From CAZKEG01 sp964601575 (GTDB taxonomy: Bacteria > Desulfobacterota > Thermodesulfobacteria > Thermodesulfobacteriales > Thermodesulfatatoraceae), in the NCBI GenBank assembly GCA_964601575.1, contig CAZROA010000019.1:1-39236 (forward strand): DNA of 39,236 bases. The letters run 5' to 3'. The translations under genes and the position numbers were made by a program. Position 1 is the first letter of the stretch. Every line of letters starts with the position of its first letter. Under the pieces are notes generated by a model. That model saw nothing but the letters and a program-made list of their open reading frames with translations. It did not search any database and had not been told where the DNA came from. Shown piece after piece: positions 14,364 to 22,831 of the stretch.

Positions 14364-16675
14364 ATATCGAGGCCATCCCCTCCTCAGGGGTCCTCATTCG
14401 GGTCCGGGGGATTGTACAGGGGGTAGGCTTTCGGCCCTTTGTCTATCGTTTGGCCCAAGGCCTTCACCTCACCGGTGGGGTCAAAAACACCGGCGACGGA
14501 GTAGAAATCGAGGTCTGGGGAGAACGGGAAAGGATTGGTCAATTTCTCCAGGCCCTGGAAAGGGAAAGACCGCCCCTGGCCACAATCAGGAGCCTCTCGT
14601 TAAGGCCCTTGATTGGTCATCCTCCTAAGGATTTCAAGGTATTCAAAAGCACCTCTGGGGTCAAAAAGACCTATATCCCTCCGGATGTGGCCACCTGTGA
14701 AGCCTGCCTCCGTGAGCTCTTCGATCCGAAGGATCGGCGCTATCGCTATCCATTCATTAATTGTACAGATTGCGGCCCCAGATACACGGTGATCGAGGAT
14801 CTTCCCTATGACCGGAAGTACACCTCGATGAAGGTCTTCCCCTTGTGTCCAGAATGTCATCGAGAATACGTCGATCCCTCAAATCGGCGCTTCCACGCCG
14901 AGCCCAACGCTTGCCCGGTCTGCGGCCCGCACCTTTGGGTAACCGATGCCCGAGGGGAAAAGATCGAGGTCAAGGACCCTTTGCGTTTCATCATCGAACG
15001 CCTCAGGGAAGGGAAAATTTGCGCCTTAAAAGGCCTAGGGGGATTCCATCTGGCGGTAGACGCCACCAATGAAAAGGCCGTTGCCCTTCTCCGGGCGAGA
15101 AAACACCGCCCGACCAAGCCCTTGGCGGTCATGGTCAAGGACATCGAGACCGCTAGGAAACTGGCCTACATAACTCCAGAGGAAGAGAACCTCCTCCTCT
15201 CCCCGCGGCGGCCCATTGTCCTTCTCAGAAAGAAAGAGCCCTTCCCCTTGGCCCCTTCCGCGGCTCCAGGAATCAACCTCATCGGCCTCATGCTCCCTTA
15301 CACCCCGCTTCACCATTTACTCCTGGCCGAAGGAGAATTCTTGGCCCTGGTCATGACCAGCGGCAACCTCTCCCAAGAGCCATTATGCTACCGGAACAAG
15401 GAGGCCCTGGCCCGGCTCAACCAGATCGCCGACTTTTTCCTCCTCCATGATCGCGAAATCGTGATCGGTATAGATGACTCGGTGGTGCAGGTCATTGCTG
15501 GCAAAGGGCGCCTTATTCGCCGGGCCCGAGGTTTGGTCCCCGAGGTCTTACCCCTTCCTCGAAAGATCCCGCCTACTTTGGCCGTAGGGGCGCTCCTTAA
15601 AAACACCTTCACCCTTACCCGTGGAGAAGAGGCCTTTGTCTCGCAACATCTCGGTGACCTTGAAGACTTAAAGACTCTAGAATTCTTTGAGGCCGTCTTT
15701 CACCATCTGGCCAAACTCCTGGACTTTGAACCGGAAATTTTGGTCTGTGACCTTCACCCGGAATTCATGAGCACCAGATTGGCGGAGGAGTGGGCCAAGG
15801 CTCGCGGTCTTCCCCTCCTTCGGGTCCAACACCACGTGGCCCATGCCCTGGCCACCATGGCCGAAAGAGGCCTTAAGCCCCCTTTGTTGGCCTTGGTCCT
15901 CGATGGCTTAGGCTACGGTGAGGATGGCCATATTTGGGGAGGCGAGGTCTTTCTTATTGGCCAGGATAAGGTAAAACGCCTTGGGCACCTTGAAGAAGTG
16001 CCCCAACCCGGAGGAGACGCTGCGGCTAAGGAACCATGGCGTATGGCCCTTTCTTACCTTCTGAGTGCCCTTGGTAAAGAGAAGGCCCTGGAGCTTTCCG
16101 CCGAGCTCCTCCCCAAAATACCCCGGGAAAAGACCGCGCTTGTCTTTCACCTGATAAGGCGTCGGTTTAACGCCCCTCTTACCAGCAGCGCTGGTCGGCT
16201 CTTCGATGCCGTGGCGGCCATCCTAGGGATTTCACTTGTAAACCATTATGAAGGAGAAGCGGCCATGCGTCTTGAGGCCTTGGCCGCTAAAGGCGAGACC
16301 ATCAAAACCTATCCTCTCCCTTTAATAAAAAGAGGAAAAAAATTGGTGTGGGAGACCTCAACTCTTCTTCGAAACCTGCTTAAGGACTACCGCCAAGGGA
16401 CCCCGCCCTCAGAGATCGCCGCCTCTTTTCATCTAAGCCTGGCCAAAGGCCTGGCCAAGGGCCTTTGTCTCCTGGCCCAAGAGACCGGTCTAAAAAAAGT
16501 GCTCCTCTCCGGCGGGTGTTTCCAAAATGCCCTCCTGACCGAGGCCCTTTGTCGGTATCTCATTGAATTCGGCCTGAGGCCCCTCCTTCCAGAAAATATC
16601 CCTCTAAACGATGGGGGGCTCTCTTACGGCCAGGCGGCTTGGGTGGCTATCTATGCTCCTTTTGAGAATTCTTGA
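14318..16675 (+). CDS. hypF: Carbamoyltransferase HypF
   Basis: HypF makes the thiocarbamoyl precursor of the cyanide ligands, using carbamoyl phosphate and ATP, and loads it on HypE. The 785-residue product shows the full domain order: acylphosphatase domain (RGIVQGVGFRPFVYRLA, ~30-115), two zinc fingers (CEACL...CTDCG and CPECH...CPVCG, ~125-205), YrdC-like domain (~220-400), and Kae1-like domain with VQHHVAHALA (~510). The first usable in-frame start codon is TTG 14318, which has AAGGAGA 12 bases upstream; this places 46 bases inside hypB. No ATG, GTG or TTG exists between there and the conserved start of the domain. The stop codon overlaps a -35-like TTGAAA. Confidence 0.94.
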   Translation: MVCLPKRIDEQRDRLNIEAIPSSGVLIRVRGIVQGVGFRPFVYRLAQGLHLTGGVKNTGDGVEIEVWGERERIGQFLQALERERPPLATIRSLSLRPLIGHPPKDFKVFKSTSGVKKTYIPPDVATCEACLRELFDPKDRRYRYPFINCTDCGPRYTVIEDLPYDRKYTSMKVFPLCPECHREYVDPSNRRFHAEPNACPVCGPHLWVTDARGEKIEVKDPLRFIIERLREGKICALKGLGGFHLAVDATNEKAVALLRARKHRPTKPLAVMVKDIETARKLAYITPEEENLLLSPRRPIVLLRKKEPFPLAPSAAPGINLIGLMLPYTPLHHLLLAEGEFLALVMTSGNLSQEPLCYRNKEALARLNQIADFFLLHDREIVIGIDDSVVQVIAGKGRLIRRARGLVPEVLPLPRKIPPTLAVGALLKNTFTLTRGEEAFVSQHLGDLEDLKTLEFFEAVFHHLAKLLDFEPEILVCDLHPEFMSTRLAEEWAKARGLPLLRVQHHVAHALATMAERGLKPPLLALVLDGLGYGEDGHIWGGEVFLIGQDKVKRLGHLEEVPQPGGDAAAKEPWRMALSYLLSALGKEKALELSAELLPKIPREKTALVFHLIRRRFNAPLTSSAGRLFDAVAAILGISLVNHYEGEAAMRLEALAAKGETIKTYPLPLIKRGKKLVWETSTLLRNLLKDYRQGTPPSEIAASFHLSLAKGLAKGLCLLAQETGLKKVLLSGGCFQNALLTEALCRYLIEFGLRPLLPENIPLNDGGLSYGQAAWVAIYAPFENS

Positions 16676-16700
16676 AAAAGATAGGGCTTACTTGTAAAAA
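16672..16700 (+). promoter_or_regulatory. Possible promoter of rex
   Basis: TTGAAA (16672-16677) and TAAAAA (16695-16700) are spaced by 17 bases. The -35 box contains the TGA stop of hypF. The start would be near 16707. A/T-rich sequence continues to 16760. It is a partial match only. Confidence 0.4.
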
Positions 16701-16770
16701 ATGTAAAATAATTTAGACTTTGAATTTTCTTAGGTCTCTGGGTAAAAGCCTAGATCGTTTCTTTTTTAAA

Positions 16771-17400
16771 ATGACCGATTTCAAGATTTCAGGAATTACC
16801 ATCTATCGTTTAGGCATTTATGCTCGGGCCCTAGAACGTTTCATCCAAGAAGGTCGGGAACTGATCAGTTCAGAAGAATTGGCCAGGGCCTGTGGGGTCA
16901 ACTCGGCCCAATTAAGGAAGGATCTCTCTTATTTCGGTCAATTTGGTGTCCGCGGTGTCGGTTATTCGGCCCCGGGTCTCTTGAGACACATCCGCCGTAT
17001 CCTGGGCACAGATCGAGAATGGCCCATGATCCTGGCCGGGGTAGGAAATTTGGGAAGGGCGCTACTTTCTTATGACTTACTTTCTAAAAGAGGGTTTAGG
17101 TTTGTGGCTGCCTTTGAAGTGGACGAAAAAAAGATCGGCCAGGTGATCAATCATGTGTATGTCTACTCTATCGAACAACTTCCCTATGTGGTACGCGAAC
17201 ACCAGGTCGAAATAGGGGTCATTGCTACACCTTCAGAGGCAGCACAAGAAGTAGCCGATCGATTTATCAAAGTAGGGATCAGGGGGATCCTCAATTTTGC
17301 CTCCACTACCCTTCAACACCCCCAACACGTAGTGATCGAAAATTCCGATATCACCATCCTCTTTGATAAATTGGCTTATTATGTCCTTCGGTTAAGATAA
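16771..17400 (+). CDS. rex: Redox-sensing transcriptional repressor Rex
   Basis: Rex senses the NADH/NAD+ ratio and represses fermentative and respiratory genes when NADH is low; in sulfate reducers it controls energy metabolism genes. The product has an amino-terminal winged helix (ITIYRLGIYARALERF, SSEELARACGVNSAQLRKDLSYFGQFGVRGVGY) and a Rossmann domain with AGVGNLGRALLSY. I start at ATG 16771 (209 residues), the usual family length. A TTG at 16720 would add 17 residues (MNFLRSLGKSLDRFFFK); neither has a Shine-Dalgarno. It lies about 95 bases after hypF and 40 before obg. I looked for its expected operator (TTGTGA...TCACAA type) before apr, dsr and hya and found none convincing. Confidence 0.92.
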   Translation: MTDFKISGITIYRLGIYARALERFIQEGRELISSEELARACGVNSAQLRKDLSYFGQFGVRGVGYSAPGLLRHIRRILGTDREWPMILAGVGNLGRALLSYDLLSKRGFRFVAAFEVDEKKIGQVINHVYVYSIEQLPYVVREHQVEIGVIATPSEAAQEVADRFIKVGIRGILNFASTTLQHPQHVVIENSDITILFDKLAYYVLRLR

Positions 17401-17440
17401 TCTCCTTGTCGAAGCCCCGGCCTTCTGGTTTCCTTTGTCT

Positions 17441-18463
17441 ATGTCTCGTTTTGTGGATCAGGTAAAGATTTACGTCAAGGCCGGAGACGGAGGCCACGGC
17501 TGTGTGAGCTTCCGAAGGGAAAAATATGTCCCCAGAGGGGGGCCAGATGGGGGAGACGGTGGAGACGGGGGAGATGTCATCCTTGAGGCCTCTCGACATC
17601 TCCATACCCTTTATGATTTTCACTATCGCACCCGTTTTCAGGCGGAAAATGGCCGCCCGGGGATGGGCAAAAAGATGAAAGGCCGTGATGGTCGCGACCT
17701 CATCCTCAAAGTCCCCTTAGGCACGGTCGTCCGAGACGCAGAGACCGGAGAGATACTCTATGATTTTACCCGTGACGGAGAACGTTTCGTGGTCGCCCGG
17801 GGAGGCAAAGGGGGCCGAGGAAATGCCCATTTTGCTACTCCTACCCGACAAGCCCCACGGTTTGCCGAACCCGGAAAACCCGGTGAAGAGAGGTGGCTCA
17901 TCCTTGAGCTCAAGATCATCGCCGATGTGGGTTTGGTGGGGCTCCCCAATGTCGGAAAATCGACCCTTCTTTCGAGGATCTCGGCGGCCAGGCCCAAAAT
18001 AGCCGATTACCCCTTTACCACCCTAACCCCTAACCTCGGAGTGGTAAAACTCTCTGAGGACCGAACCTTTGTCGTGGCTGATATCCCAGGCCTTATCGAG
18101 GGAGCCCATCGAGGGGCTGGCCTTGGGCTCGAATTCCTTCGCCATATCGAACGCACCCGGGTGCTCCTTTACATCCTGGAGGCCTTTAAATACGAAAAGG
18201 TCTTCGAGGACTTCGAGTTATTACAACGGGAAATGAGACATTACCACCCTGCCCTTTTGGAAAAGCCTGCGGCCATCGCCCTAAACAAGATCGATTTGGT
18301 ATCAGAAAGGGAAAAACTTGTTCCGATCAAGTCTTCCTTTGAAGAAAAAGGTCTTCCAGTTTATCTTATCTCTGCCGCTACCGGAGAAGGGATTAAAGAA
18401 TTATTAGAAGGGCTCTGGCGTTTATTACAAAAAACTGCAGATTTTGCGCCAAATGAACATTAG
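17441..18463 (+). CDS. obg: GTPase Obg/CgtA
   Basis: Obg is an essential GTPase in ribosome assembly and stress response. The 340-residue product has the glycine-rich Obg fold (residues ~1-158, with PRGGPDGGDGGDGGD), followed by a G domain with GLPNVGKST, DIPGLIEGAHRGAGLG and NKIDL. The product ends soon after the G domain, so there is no long C-terminal OCT domain. ATG 17441 is preferred to an in-frame TTG at 17435; neither has a Shine-Dalgarno. It overlaps proB by 11 bases. In many bacteria obg follows rplU-rpmA; here rex takes that place. Confidence 0.95.
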   Translation: MSRFVDQVKIYVKAGDGGHGCVSFRREKYVPRGGPDGGDGGDGGDVILEASRHLHTLYDFHYRTRFQAENGRPGMGKKMKGRDGRDLILKVPLGTVVRDAETGEILYDFTRDGERFVVARGGKGGRGNAHFATPTRQAPRFAEPGKPGEERWLILELKIIADVGLVGLPNVGKSTLLSRISAARPKIADYPFTTLTPNLGVVKLSEDRTFVVADIPGLIEGAHRGAGLGLEFLRHIERTRVLLYILEAFKYEKVFEDFELLQREMRHYHPALLEKPAAIALNKIDLVSEREKLVPIKSSFEEKGLPVYLISAATGEGIKELLEGLWRLLQKTADFAPNEH

Positions 18464-19580
18464 GTCTCGATATCTCTCCAAAGTACGTCGTTTGGTGGTC
18501 AAAGTCGGCAGTGCGGTCATCACCGGAGAGGACGGTCTTTCTCGGGCGGTCATCGACAATCTCTCCGCTGAGCTTTCCCGTTTTCGACGCCAGGGCTATG
18601 AGGTCTTGCTGGTCTCATCCGGGGCCATTGCCTGCGGACGAAAAAAATTAGGTCTTCCCAAAAAAGACTTTTCTTTGACTGAAAAACAGGCCTTGGCCGC
18701 TACCGGTCAGGCAAGCCTTATTCAGGCCTATGAAGAGGCCTTTGAACGATATGGCCAACAGGTGGCTCAAGTCTTGCTCACCCGCACGGATCTGGAAGAC
18801 CGCAAGAGGTATCTCTTGGCCAGAAATACCTTGGAAACCCTGCTTAAATGGGGCCTTATCCCTATCATCAATGAAAATGACACGGTAGCGGTGGAAGAAA
18901 TTCAATTTGGAGACAATGATCTCCTAGCGGCCATGGTGGTCGGCCTAGTCGGGGCCGATCTCTTGGTCTGTCTCTCCGATGTGGATGCCCTTTATGAAAG
19001 AGACCCCCGAGAAGACCCAGAGGCCCCTCGGGTAAGTTTGGTGACCAACATAGATCCAAAGATCGAAAAAATGGCGGGGAAAAAGCCCGGGCGATTTGGA
19101 CGCGGGGGGATGGTCTCCAAGATCAGGGCAGCCAAAATGGTCACCGCCCTAGGTATCCCCATGATTATTGCTCCGGGAAGAGAATTTTTGATCCTAGAAA
19201 AGATCTTTGCCGGTGAAGAGATAGGGACTTTCTTTGCTCCTGAAGAACGCTCTCTTTCCGCAAGAAAATTCTGGATTGCTTATCATCAAAGACCGGTGGG
19301 GGCCTTGATCATTGATCAAGGGGCGGTCATTGCCTTGCGCGAGAGACAAAAAAGCCTTCTCCCCGCCGGGATCAAAAAGGTAGAGGGGACCTTTCCTCGC
19401 GGGGCCTGTGTGGAATGCCGGGATGAAAAGGGTCAGACCATAGCCCTAGGGCTCACTAACTATTCTTCGGAAGAACTCAAACAGATCATCGGTTGCCACA
19501 GCAGCGAGGCGCTCAAACGCTTAGGTTCTGCCCAGGAAGAAGTAATCCATCGTGACAATTTGGTCCTGGCTCCTTCTTGA
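18453..19580 (+). CDS. proB: Glutamate 5-kinase
   Basis: ProB phosphorylates glutamate in the first step of proline synthesis. The 375-residue product has the amino acid kinase domain (VVKVGSAVITGEDG near the start, VSSGAIACGRKKLG, PIINENDTVAVEEIQFGDNDLLAAMV, and GRGGMVSKIRAAKMV) and a C-terminal PUA domain from about residue 275. The start at ATG 18453 overlaps the obg stop by 11 bases without a Shine-Dalgarno, so translation is probably coupled; a TTG at 18444 is an alternative. obg-proB is a common pair; the usual follower proA is not here. The stop codon TGA overlaps the tRNA-Glu promoter. Confidence 0.96.
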   Translation: MNIRSRYLSKVRRLVVKVGSAVITGEDGLSRAVIDNLSAELSRFRRQGYEVLLVSSGAIACGRKKLGLPKKDFSLTEKQALAATGQASLIQAYEEAFERYGQQVAQVLLTRTDLEDRKRYLLARNTLETLLKWGLIPIINENDTVAVEEIQFGDNDLLAAMVVGLVGADLLVCLSDVDALYERDPREDPEAPRVSLVTNIDPKIEKMAGKKPGRFGRGGMVSKIRAAKMVTALGIPMIIAPGREFLILEKIFAGEEIGTFFAPEERSLSARKFWIAYHQRPVGALIIDQGAVIALRERQKSLLPAGIKKVEGTFPRGACVECRDEKGQTIALGLTNYSSEELKQIIGCHSSEALKRLGSAQEEVIHRDNLVLAPS

Positions 19581-19605
19581 CACCCTCTTTAGGGTCTACT
19601 AATTT
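19577..19605 (+). promoter_or_regulatory. Sigma70-type promoter of tRNA-Glu
   Basis: A perfect TTGACA (19577-19582) is followed after 17 bases by TAATTT (19600-19605), with the predicted start near 19612, seven bases before the tRNA. The -35 box contains the stop codon of proB. The spacer has a small inverted repeat ACCCT/AGGGT. Confidence 0.75.
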
Positions 19606-19618
19606 ATGTCTCACTCAA

Positions 19619-19694
19619 GGCCCCATCGTCTAGCGGCCTAGGATACTGGCCTCTCACGCCAGAGACCCGGGTTCGAGTCCCGGTGGGGCCGCCA
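19619..19694 (+). tRNA. tRNA-Glu (anticodon CTC)
   Basis: A 76-base cloverleaf with acceptor stem GGCCCCA/TGGGGCC, anticodon stem CTGGC/GCCAG with loop CTCTCAC, T-loop GGTTCGAGTCC and an encoded CCA. The anticodon is CTC. It stands alone between proB and the convergent dsr operon. Confidence 0.97.
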
Positions 19695-19775
19695 GTTTCT
19701 TCCTTTCTGTCAATTTCCCCTCAGATGTAAGTTGGTATTTTGCGTGCCAGACAAGGAAAGTACTTAGGCAGGAAA

Positions 19776-19805
19776 ATAAAAAGGGCCGGCTTGCGCCGGC
19801 CCTTT
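19776..19805 (-). terminator. Terminator of the dsrABD operon
   Basis: A perfect 11-bp stem AAAGGGCCGGC/GCCGGCCCTTT (19780-19790 and 19795-19805) closes a GCAA tetraloop on the minus strand and runs into TTTTATTTT. It ends five bases after the dsrD stop. On the plus strand the tail is only TTT, so any action on transcripts from tRNA-Glu would be weak. Confidence 0.88.
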
Positions 19806-19810
19806 AGAGG

Positions 19811-20038
19811 CTATTCTACCGCCTGACCTCTACCCGGTATCCCGTACATCACGGTACTACCAGTGGAGAAATACTCAAGCTTCCCTTCGCGCACCAACTC
19901 ATTAGCCGCCTTTTTGATCATCATCGGTTTTACATCCGGTAGAGCCCGCTGCATGTCCTTGAGATATATCTTGGACTTGGACTTGGTCTTTTTCTCCATA
20001 AACTCCATAATTTTCTGTTTGACCTCCTCAATATCCAT
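19811..20038 (-). CDS. dsrD: DsrD, dissimilatory sulfite reductase-associated winged-helix protein
   Basis: DsrD is a small protein that binds or stimulates DsrAB in sulfate-reducing organisms. The 75-residue product begins MDIEEVKQKIMEFMEKK and has the conserved winged-helix core (SKIYLKDMQRALPDVKPMMIKKAANELV) and the STGSTVMYGIPG end. Length is typical. The ATG has AAGGAGG seven bases upstream, and the gene follows dsrB by 14 bases. DsrD is usually found in organisms using Dsr reductively and in many sulfur disproportionators, and is largely missing from oxidisers. Confidence 0.95.
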   Translation of the reverse strand: MDIEEVKQKIMEFMEKKTKSKSKIYLKDMQRALPDVKPMMIKKAANELVREGKLEYFSTGSTVMYGIPGRGQAVE

Positions 20039-20052
20039 AAAAAATCCCTCCT

Positions 20053-21285
20053 TTATTTAATTTCCACATGGCTGGTAAACCTAAAGTGCATAGAAGTACG
20101 ATAGGTATCGTAGGCCAAGCGGTAATCATCCATGGTCTTCTCGGTAAACGGAATCTCGCAAATTTCAAAGAAGCGCTCCCAACCGATCCGCTCAGCCCAC
20201 TCACCCAACCGCTCGTACTTCCGAGCATGCTGGGCATAGGTCTCAAGGATCTTCTTTACCGTCTGTACCGTGGTCGGCCACCGCGGAGGCTCGTTCGGGA
20301 TATAAGGAATGACCAACTTGGAGAACTTCGGCGGAGAAATACGGTTAGAAATCTTACCACCGACCAAGATGGCTATACCGTCACCCTCACCGTCAGCCAG
20401 AGGCATAGCTGGACACATAGTATAACAGTTACCGCAGAACATACAACGCTGCTCATTGACCCGGACGGTCTTCCTCTTCTTGCCGTCGATCTCGACCGTG
20501 GCCGGCTTAATGGCCCCCAGAGGACAAGCGGCGACGGCCAGAGGAATCTCACACACGGCCTCAAGACGGTCATCCTCTACTAGAGGAGGCTTTCGGTGGA
20601 TACCGAGGATAGCGATATCAGAGCAGTGAACCGCCCCACACATGTTCAAGCAACAAGCCAAGGCGATCCTCACCTTGGCCGGGAGTTTCATGGTCTGGAA
20701 GTAGTCAAACAACTCGTCCATCACCGACTTAACGACACCTGAGGCATCGATAGCCGGGGTATGACAGTGGACCCAACCCTGGGTATGGACGATATTGGTC
20801 ACGCTGCATCCCGTACCACCCACGGGGAGCTTGTAAGAACCAGCCGGGTGTTTTAGGTTCTTGAGATCCTCAAGCAGGGCCTTCAAGGCCTCTTCATCGG
20901 TGACGTGAAACTCGACGTTGTTTCGGGTGGTCCAACGGACGTAACCCTCACAATATTTGTCGGCAAGCTCACAGATATCCCGGATCAGATCGGTGGTGAT
21001 CAAACGCGGCGTACCACAACGGACTACATATACGACATCGCCGGTCTCGCTGGTGTATTTGATCACACCGGCTTGAATGATCTCGTGTTTGACCCACTTC
21101 CCGTAGTTCTTTTTGATTACCGGCGGGAAGAACTGGGCATAATACGGAGGACCGATATCGGTAATCCGGTTCTCCATCGGTTTCTGGGGATTATATAACT
21201 TTTCCCCCAATTCCGGATCGTAAGGTTTAGAATAGATCTCATCTAATTGGGCGTTTTGAATTTTTTCATAGATTTCATTGGCCAT
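20053..21285 (-). CDS. dsrB: Dissimilatory sulfite reductase beta subunit
   Basis: DsrB forms the alpha2beta2 sulfite reductase with DsrA and holds the catalytic sirohaem. The 410-residue product has the sirohaem/cluster motif CCLNMC at 211-216 and a preceding GTGCSVTNIVHTQGWVHCHT block. A ferredoxin domain has ligands C254 and C281-C284-C287-C291 (CMFCGNCYTMCP). The ATG at 21285 has AAGGAGG. It is 62 bases after dsrA, with a small hairpin in between, and 14 before dsrD. Confidence 0.97.
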   Translation of the reverse strand: MANEIYEKIQNAQLDEIYSKPYDPELGEKLYNPQKPMENRITDIGPPYYAQFFPPVIKKNYGKWVKHEIIQAGVIKYTSETGDVVYVVRCGTPRLITTDLIRDICELADKYCEGYVRWTTRNNVEFHVTDEEALKALLEDLKNLKHPAGSYKLPVGGTGCSVTNIVHTQGWVHCHTPAIDASGVVKSVMDELFDYFQTMKLPAKVRIALACCLNMCGAVHCSDIAILGIHRKPPLVEDDRLEAVCEIPLAVAACPLGAIKPATVEIDGKKRKTVRVNEQRCMFCGNCYTMCPAMPLADGEGDGIAILVGGKISNRISPPKFSKLVIPYIPNEPPRWPTTVQTVKKILETYAQHARKYERLGEWAERIGWERFFEICEIPFTEKTMDDYRLAYDTYRTSMHFRFTSHVEIK

Positions 21286-21323
21286 ACTTAAACCTCCTTG
21301 CGATTTAAACTTTTTAATGGTTT

Positions 21324-21340
21324 AGAGGGTCGAGCCCTCT
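21324..21340 (-). other. Small hairpin between dsrA and dsrB
   Basis: A perfect 6-bp stem AGAGGG/CCCTCT with a 5-base loop lies seven bases after the dsrA stop codon. No T-run follows on the minus strand, so it should not end transcription. It may protect the dsrA 3' end after processing. Confidence 0.4.
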
Positions 21341-21347
21341 TGTTTTA

Positions 21348-22637
21348 TTAAGCCGGGTGACGCTTACGGAATTCCTTAATATCACGCTTCCATCCACCGG
21401 GAACCTCTTCTTCCTTCCAGAAGACGTACGGGTTAGACCGAGGCTCACGGATCATCTGCGGGATGTGCTTAAGCTTGACGATCTCGACAAAGTTGGCCAG
21501 ACCGACCCGCTGCATCAACTCACCGAGACGCTCACGGTTCTTACCCTCTTCCATCCAGAACATCCAGACATTTTCAACGATCTCTTTCAGGTTGTCATAA
21601 GGAGGCTCAAGGCGGATAAAGGGAATCATCACCGTGGACATCTGAGCCCCCTCAAGGATCGGGGCCTTAGCACCCATCAGAATGGTAGCTCCGGTGTCTG
21701 TCCCCGGACGCAGGGCCTCGGGCATGACGTTGATGCAGTGCATGCAACGGATACATTCCTTATTGTTAATGGTGAGCTTGTTACCATCCCAGCTCATGCA
21801 CTTGGTGGGGCAGAGATCAATGACCTCTTTTTGGATATCAAACGGGCCCCAATCACGGTCGGCATGGGCACCGGCGTTGGGTTTGAGCTCACCGCCTACA
21901 TAGGCCTTTACCGCCTCTTGGTCGATGCGGATGTCATCGATCCAAGTCCCGATAATAGAAAAGTCCGCCCGGGCGATGGCCGCCACACAGTCGTTCGGAC
22001 AACCAGAAATCTTAAACTTAAATTTATAAGGGAAGGCCGGACGGTGAAGCTCGTCCTGATAGGTCATGGTCAGATCATAGCATAGCTCCTGCGTATCAAT
22101 GCAGGAAAACTCGCAACGGGCCTTACCCACGCAGCAAGAAGGAGTACGCAAGTTCGAACCCGAACCACCAAGGTCCATATTCATCTGGTGGGTAAGGTCA
22201 AAGAAGACCGGTTCCAATTGTTCGGTGACCGTCCCCAAGAGGACCATGTCACCGGTAGAACCATGGAAGTTGGTCATACCGCTACCACGATGATCCCAGA
22301 TCTCACAGAGCTTCCGCAAAGCCGAAGTATGATAAAACTTCGAGGCCGGCTGATTGACACGGATGGTGTGGAAGGCCCAGATGGCCGGAAACTTATCCTG
22401 CTGGTCGGAATAACGACCAATAACGCCTCCGCCGTAACCGAAGACACCAACGATACCGCCGTGCTTCCAGTGGGTCTCCTTATGCTTATAAGAAAGCTCC
22501 AACTGCCCCAAGAGATCAAAACAACACTGCTTCTGATGCTTTTCACCGTAAGTCTCTATGTCATCTACAAAACTCGGAAAGGGACCCTTTTTCAACTCAT
22601 CAACCATTGGTGTGTCGTGTTTCTTAATTTCACCCAT
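21348..22637 (-). CDS. dsrA: Dissimilatory sulfite reductase alpha subunit
   Basis: DsrA pairs with DsrB to reduce sulfite to the DsrC trisulfide (or act in reverse in oxidisers). In the 429-residue product the sirohaem-linked cluster motifs are C169-X5-C175 and C213-X3-C217 (SGCPNDC). A ferredoxin insert has C280 and C295-C298-C301 (CIRCMHC). The amino-terminal TPMVDELKKGPFPSFVDDIE is typical of DsrA. The ATG has AAGGAGG seven bases upstream, and a promoter lies 73 bases upstream. It is the first gene of dsrABD. dsrC and dsrMKJOP are not nearby. Confidence 0.97.
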   Translation of the reverse strand: MGEIKKHDTPMVDELKKGPFPSFVDDIETYGEKHQKQCCFDLLGQLELSYKHKETHWKHGGIVGVFGYGGGVIGRYSDQQDKFPAIWAFHTIRVNQPASKFYHTSALRKLCEIWDHRGSGMTNFHGSTGDMVLLGTVTEQLEPVFFDLTHQMNMDLGGSGSNLRTPSCCVGKARCEFSCIDTQELCYDLTMTYQDELHRPAFPYKFKFKISGCPNDCVAAIARADFSIIGTWIDDIRIDQEAVKAYVGGELKPNAGAHADRDWGPFDIQKEVIDLCPTKCMSWDGNKLTINNKECIRCMHCINVMPEALRPGTDTGATILMGAKAPILEGAQMSTVMIPFIRLEPPYDNLKEIVENVWMFWMEEGKNRERLGELMQRVGLANFVEIVKLKHIPQMIREPRSNPYVFWKEEEVPGGWKRDIKEFRKRHPA

Positions 22638-22686
22638 CTATTTACCTCCTTGAAGGATTTTACACCTATAATTAGGCTACAAAGCG

Positions 22687-22715
22687 ACCTTAGTAGTGTT
22701 TATTTTTTATGTCAA
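22687..22715 (-). promoter_or_regulatory. Promoter of the dsrABD operon
   Basis: A perfect TTGACA (22715-22710 on the minus strand) is followed after 17 bases by TAAGGT (22692-22687), a weaker -10. The start would be near 22680, giving a 43-base leader. Just downstream lies the near-palindrome CCTATAATTAGG (22665-22676). The sequence upstream to about 22800 is strongly A/T-rich. The weak -10 suggests activation by a factor I cannot name. Confidence 0.6.
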
Positions 22716-22831
22716 CCAAGAAAGGTCCATATCTTTCAAAAAATCTTATAAAAATTCGCTTAAATTCTCTACCTAGTTAACGCAAATACTTTTTTTTATA
22801 TTTTCTGGTCTAAATTTGGAATTCTTCGAGC

